64,000 bases of DNA. Source: an uncultured Erythrobacter sp. Lineage in GTDB: Bacteria; Pseudomonadota; Alphaproteobacteria; Sphingomonadales; Sphingomonadaceae. The notes under the pieces were generated by a model. It was not told the DNA's origin. It did not search any database and saw nothing but the letters and a program-made list of their open reading frames with translations. The stretch is from assembly GCA_947499505.1 (NCBI GenBank), contig CANMOQ010000001.1, positions 416,037 to 480,036 on the forward strand. The letters run 5' to 3'. A program made the translations under genes and the position numbers. How positions within the stretch are numbered: the first letter of the stretch is position 1; every line of letters begins with the position of its first letter. Shown piece by piece: positions 62,547 to 64,000 of this stretch.

Positions 62547-63924
62547 AGGCCTCTCGAAAGCGTTTGACGACGCGAAGAGCGATAAAGTTGAGCGCCAGCG
62601 TGACCATGAAGAGGACAAAGCCAAGCGCGAAGGCGCTGAGCGTGGCAGGGTGGTCGAAGCTGCCTTCGCCGGTCAGCATTTTGACGATCTGCACGGTGAC
62701 GGTGGTCATTCGCTCGAGCGGATTGACTGTCAAATTCGCTGCGGTTGAGGCGGCCATCACCACGATCATTGTCTCGCCAATCGCGCGGCTGACAGCCAGC
62801 ATCACGCCCGCGACAATGCCGGGCAGGGCGGCGGGAAACAGCACGCGGCGAATGGTCTCTGATTGAGTCGCACCCATCGCGAGGCTGCCATCGCGCATGG
62901 CGCTGGGTACGGCGGCGATCGAATCATCGGCCATGGACGATACGAACGGGATGATCATCACGCCCATCACGACGCCAGCGGCCAGCGCGCTTTCTGTCGA
63001 AGCACCGGAAATGCCGACCGCGACCGCCATGTCGCGAATAGCCGGGGCGACTGTGAGCGCAGCGAAGTAGCCGTAGACCACAGTCGGTACGCCCGCGAGA
63101 ATCTCGAGCGCAGGCTTTACCCAGGCGCGCAGTTTCGGGTTGGCATATTGCGTGAGGTAAATCGCGCTCATCAGCCCGAGCGGGATCGCGACAATCATCG
63201 CGATGATCGCGCCGATAAAGATTGTGCCCCAGAACAGTGGTATCGCTCCGTAGCGTGTGCCATCGGCCGCTTCGGGATTGCTCATCGGGTCTGGACCCCA
63301 GAACGAGCCAAACAAGAAGTCGACCGGCGAGACCATGCCAAAGAAACGCACCGTCTCGAATACGAGGCTCGCAAAAATGCCGAATGTCGTGAGGATCGCG
63401 ACCAGCGAGGCGAGCAGCAATACGATCATCACTGTGCGCTCTACCCGGGTGCGGGCGCGGAAATCTGGTTTGACCCGCAGGAACGCATAGGCGCCGCCAG
63501 CAAAGGCGATCATCACTGTGACCACCAGCCCGATCAAATTGTAATGCGAGATTGCCTCGCGGAATGGCTCGATCAGAGCCTCCGCATCAGAGTTGAACAC
63601 GCCCTGCGCGCTGCCGGTGGCGACAGCGCGGGCCTCTGAAAGGATCGAATCGCGCTGGAAGCCGAAGGAGGGGAGGCCCTCTGCGCCAGGCGAGGCCAGC
63701 ACGGTTTGCATGACCAGCTGCGGGGCTAGGAAAGACCACAACGCGATGAACGCCAGCACGGGCAGAACAACCCAAACGGCAACATACCATGCGTGATAGG
63801 TTGGGCGCGCGACCAAGCGAACATTGGCGTCGGCCTTTTGGAAGCTCCACGCCTTCGCACGGCCCGCCAGCCATCCGGCAAGGCCGAGACCGATAGCAAT
63901 CAGGATAAGCGTAATCGGCGACAT
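62539..63924 (-). CDS. pstC: Phosphate ABC transporter permease PstC
   Basis: A 461-residue permease with eight or so helices and the transport core GTIFIGAIIAMIVAIPLGLMSAIYL (in part) and EAA loop SLAMGATQSETIRRVLFPAALPGI. It is longer than the E. coli protein (about 320), with an extra N-terminal helix pair and a periplasmic segment (about 60-135). The next upstream gene ends three bases before its ATG. Confidence 0.94.
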   Translation of the reverse strand: MSPITLILIAIGLGLAGWLAGRAKAWSFQKADANVRLVARPTYHAWYVAVWVVLPVLAFIALWSFLAPQLVMQTVLASPGAEGLPSFGFQRDSILSEARAVATGSAQGVFNSDAEALIEPFREAISHYNLIGLVVTVMIAFAGGAYAFLRVKPDFRARTRVERTVMIVLLLASLVAILTTFGIFASLVFETVRFFGMVSPVDFLFGSFWGPDPMSNPEAADGTRYGAIPLFWGTIFIGAIIAMIVAIPLGLMSAIYLTQYANPKLRAWVKPALEILAGVPTVVYGYFAALTVAPAIRDMAVAVGISGASTESALAAGVVMGVMIIPFVSSMADDSIAAVPSAMRDGSLAMGATQSETIRRVLFPAALPGIVAGVMLAVSRAIGETMIVVMAASTAANLTVNPLERMTTVTVQIVKMLTGEGSFDHPATLSAFALGFVLFMVTLALNFIALRVVKRFREAYD

Positions 63925-63927
63925 TTC

Positions 63928-64000
63928 TTAGCCCTGTTTACCCCTGAGAATCGCTACAGGATCAGCATCAATTTGAGTGCCTGCGCCCGCGATGTTGAAG
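63928..64000 (-). CDS. C-terminal end of the gene upstream of pstC (5' part outside window)
   Basis: On the minus strand, 23 codons are open up to a TAA at 63928-63930, reading ...AGAGTQIDADPVAILRGKQG. The three-base gap to pstC shows operon membership. In related genomes this slot holds pstS or phoR, but the tail alone does not let me decide. Confidence 0.6.
   Translation of the reverse strand, partial: FNIAGAGTQIDADPVAILRGKQG

Noticed and set aside
1..64000. Prophage, transposon or genomic island
   Set aside because: No integrase, transposase, recombinase or phage gene is recognisable, and gene content is mostly housekeeping; only the small repeat elements look mobile.

Overview
The window reads as chromosomal DNA of an alphaproteobacterium of the Sphingomonadales, most likely Erythrobacteraceae (Erythrobacter or a close relative). 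This is inferred from overall gene content: a PrsK/PrsR/TPR module of the PEP-CTERM type, a TIGR02281-type aspartic protease, a RamB/ScfR-like regulator beside isocitrate lyase, a Pst operon with phoU and phoB, and an alphaproteobacterial GAAC-N7-GAAC LexA box. The DNA is GC-rich, genes are tightly packed on both strands, and I see no phage, transposase, integrase, plasmid or CRISPR gene.

Layout. 0-3.3 kb: the end of egtB and all of egtD (ergothioneine synthesis), a renalase-like flavoprotein and a membrane-anchored retropepsin-like protease. 3.3-9.1 kb: tRNA-Gln, a YghU-type glutathione transferase, glutamine-dependent NAD synthetase, and an ammonium transporter fused to a chemoreceptor signalling domain. 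9.1-12 kb: doxX, azoR and pirin, divergent from a LysR regulator. 12-18.7 kb: a tandem pair of SpoIIAA-like proteins, a GST overlapping trhO, ilvE, a cluster of structured repeats around a very short terminator-bounded transcription unit, a lipoprotein, tlyA and a DUF6969-like protein. 18.8-25.4 kb: a Cys/Ala-repeat lipoprotein, tspO, ubiK, an S9 peptidase, recO, leuB and a GT2-GtrA glycosyltransferase. 25.4-31.7 kb: a PMT-family glycosyltransferase, a membrane protein divergent from a TetR regulator with two perfect operators, metZ, a SulP transporter and a DsbA/HCCA-isomerase-like protein. 31.7-40.9 kb: an S9 peptidase broken by an in-frame TGA, apaG, a GcvA-like regulator, a GNAT gene bracketed by inverted repeats, a zinc alcohol dehydrogenase, an SLC13 permease and an M20 amidohydrolase. 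41-44.1 kb: isocitrate lyase divergent from its probable RamB/ScfR-like regulator. 44.3-50.7 kb: the operon epsB-like, prsK, prsR and TPR lipoprotein. 50.7-55.2 kb: a BASS transporter, panB, an NSS transporter, a PilZ protein and an NTF2-like lipoprotein. 55.5-58.2 kb: a two-gene DNA-repair operon (radical SAM protein plus a DUF4130-UdgX fusion) under a LexA box. 58.3-64 kb: an extensin-like protein and the phosphate operon pstC-pstA-pstB-phoU-phoB, read right to left.

Two items stand out. The first is the SOS-box-controlled radical SAM/UdgX operon, a probable damage-inducible base-repair or base-trapping system whose enzymology is only partly known. The second is a family of at least ten intergenic elements of about 110 bp carrying three hairpins. 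Loops and linkers are conserved but stem sequences change on both arms together, which suggests selection on structure. The Amt-chemoreceptor fusion and the 16S-complementary mini-transcript next to repeat B are further points of interest.
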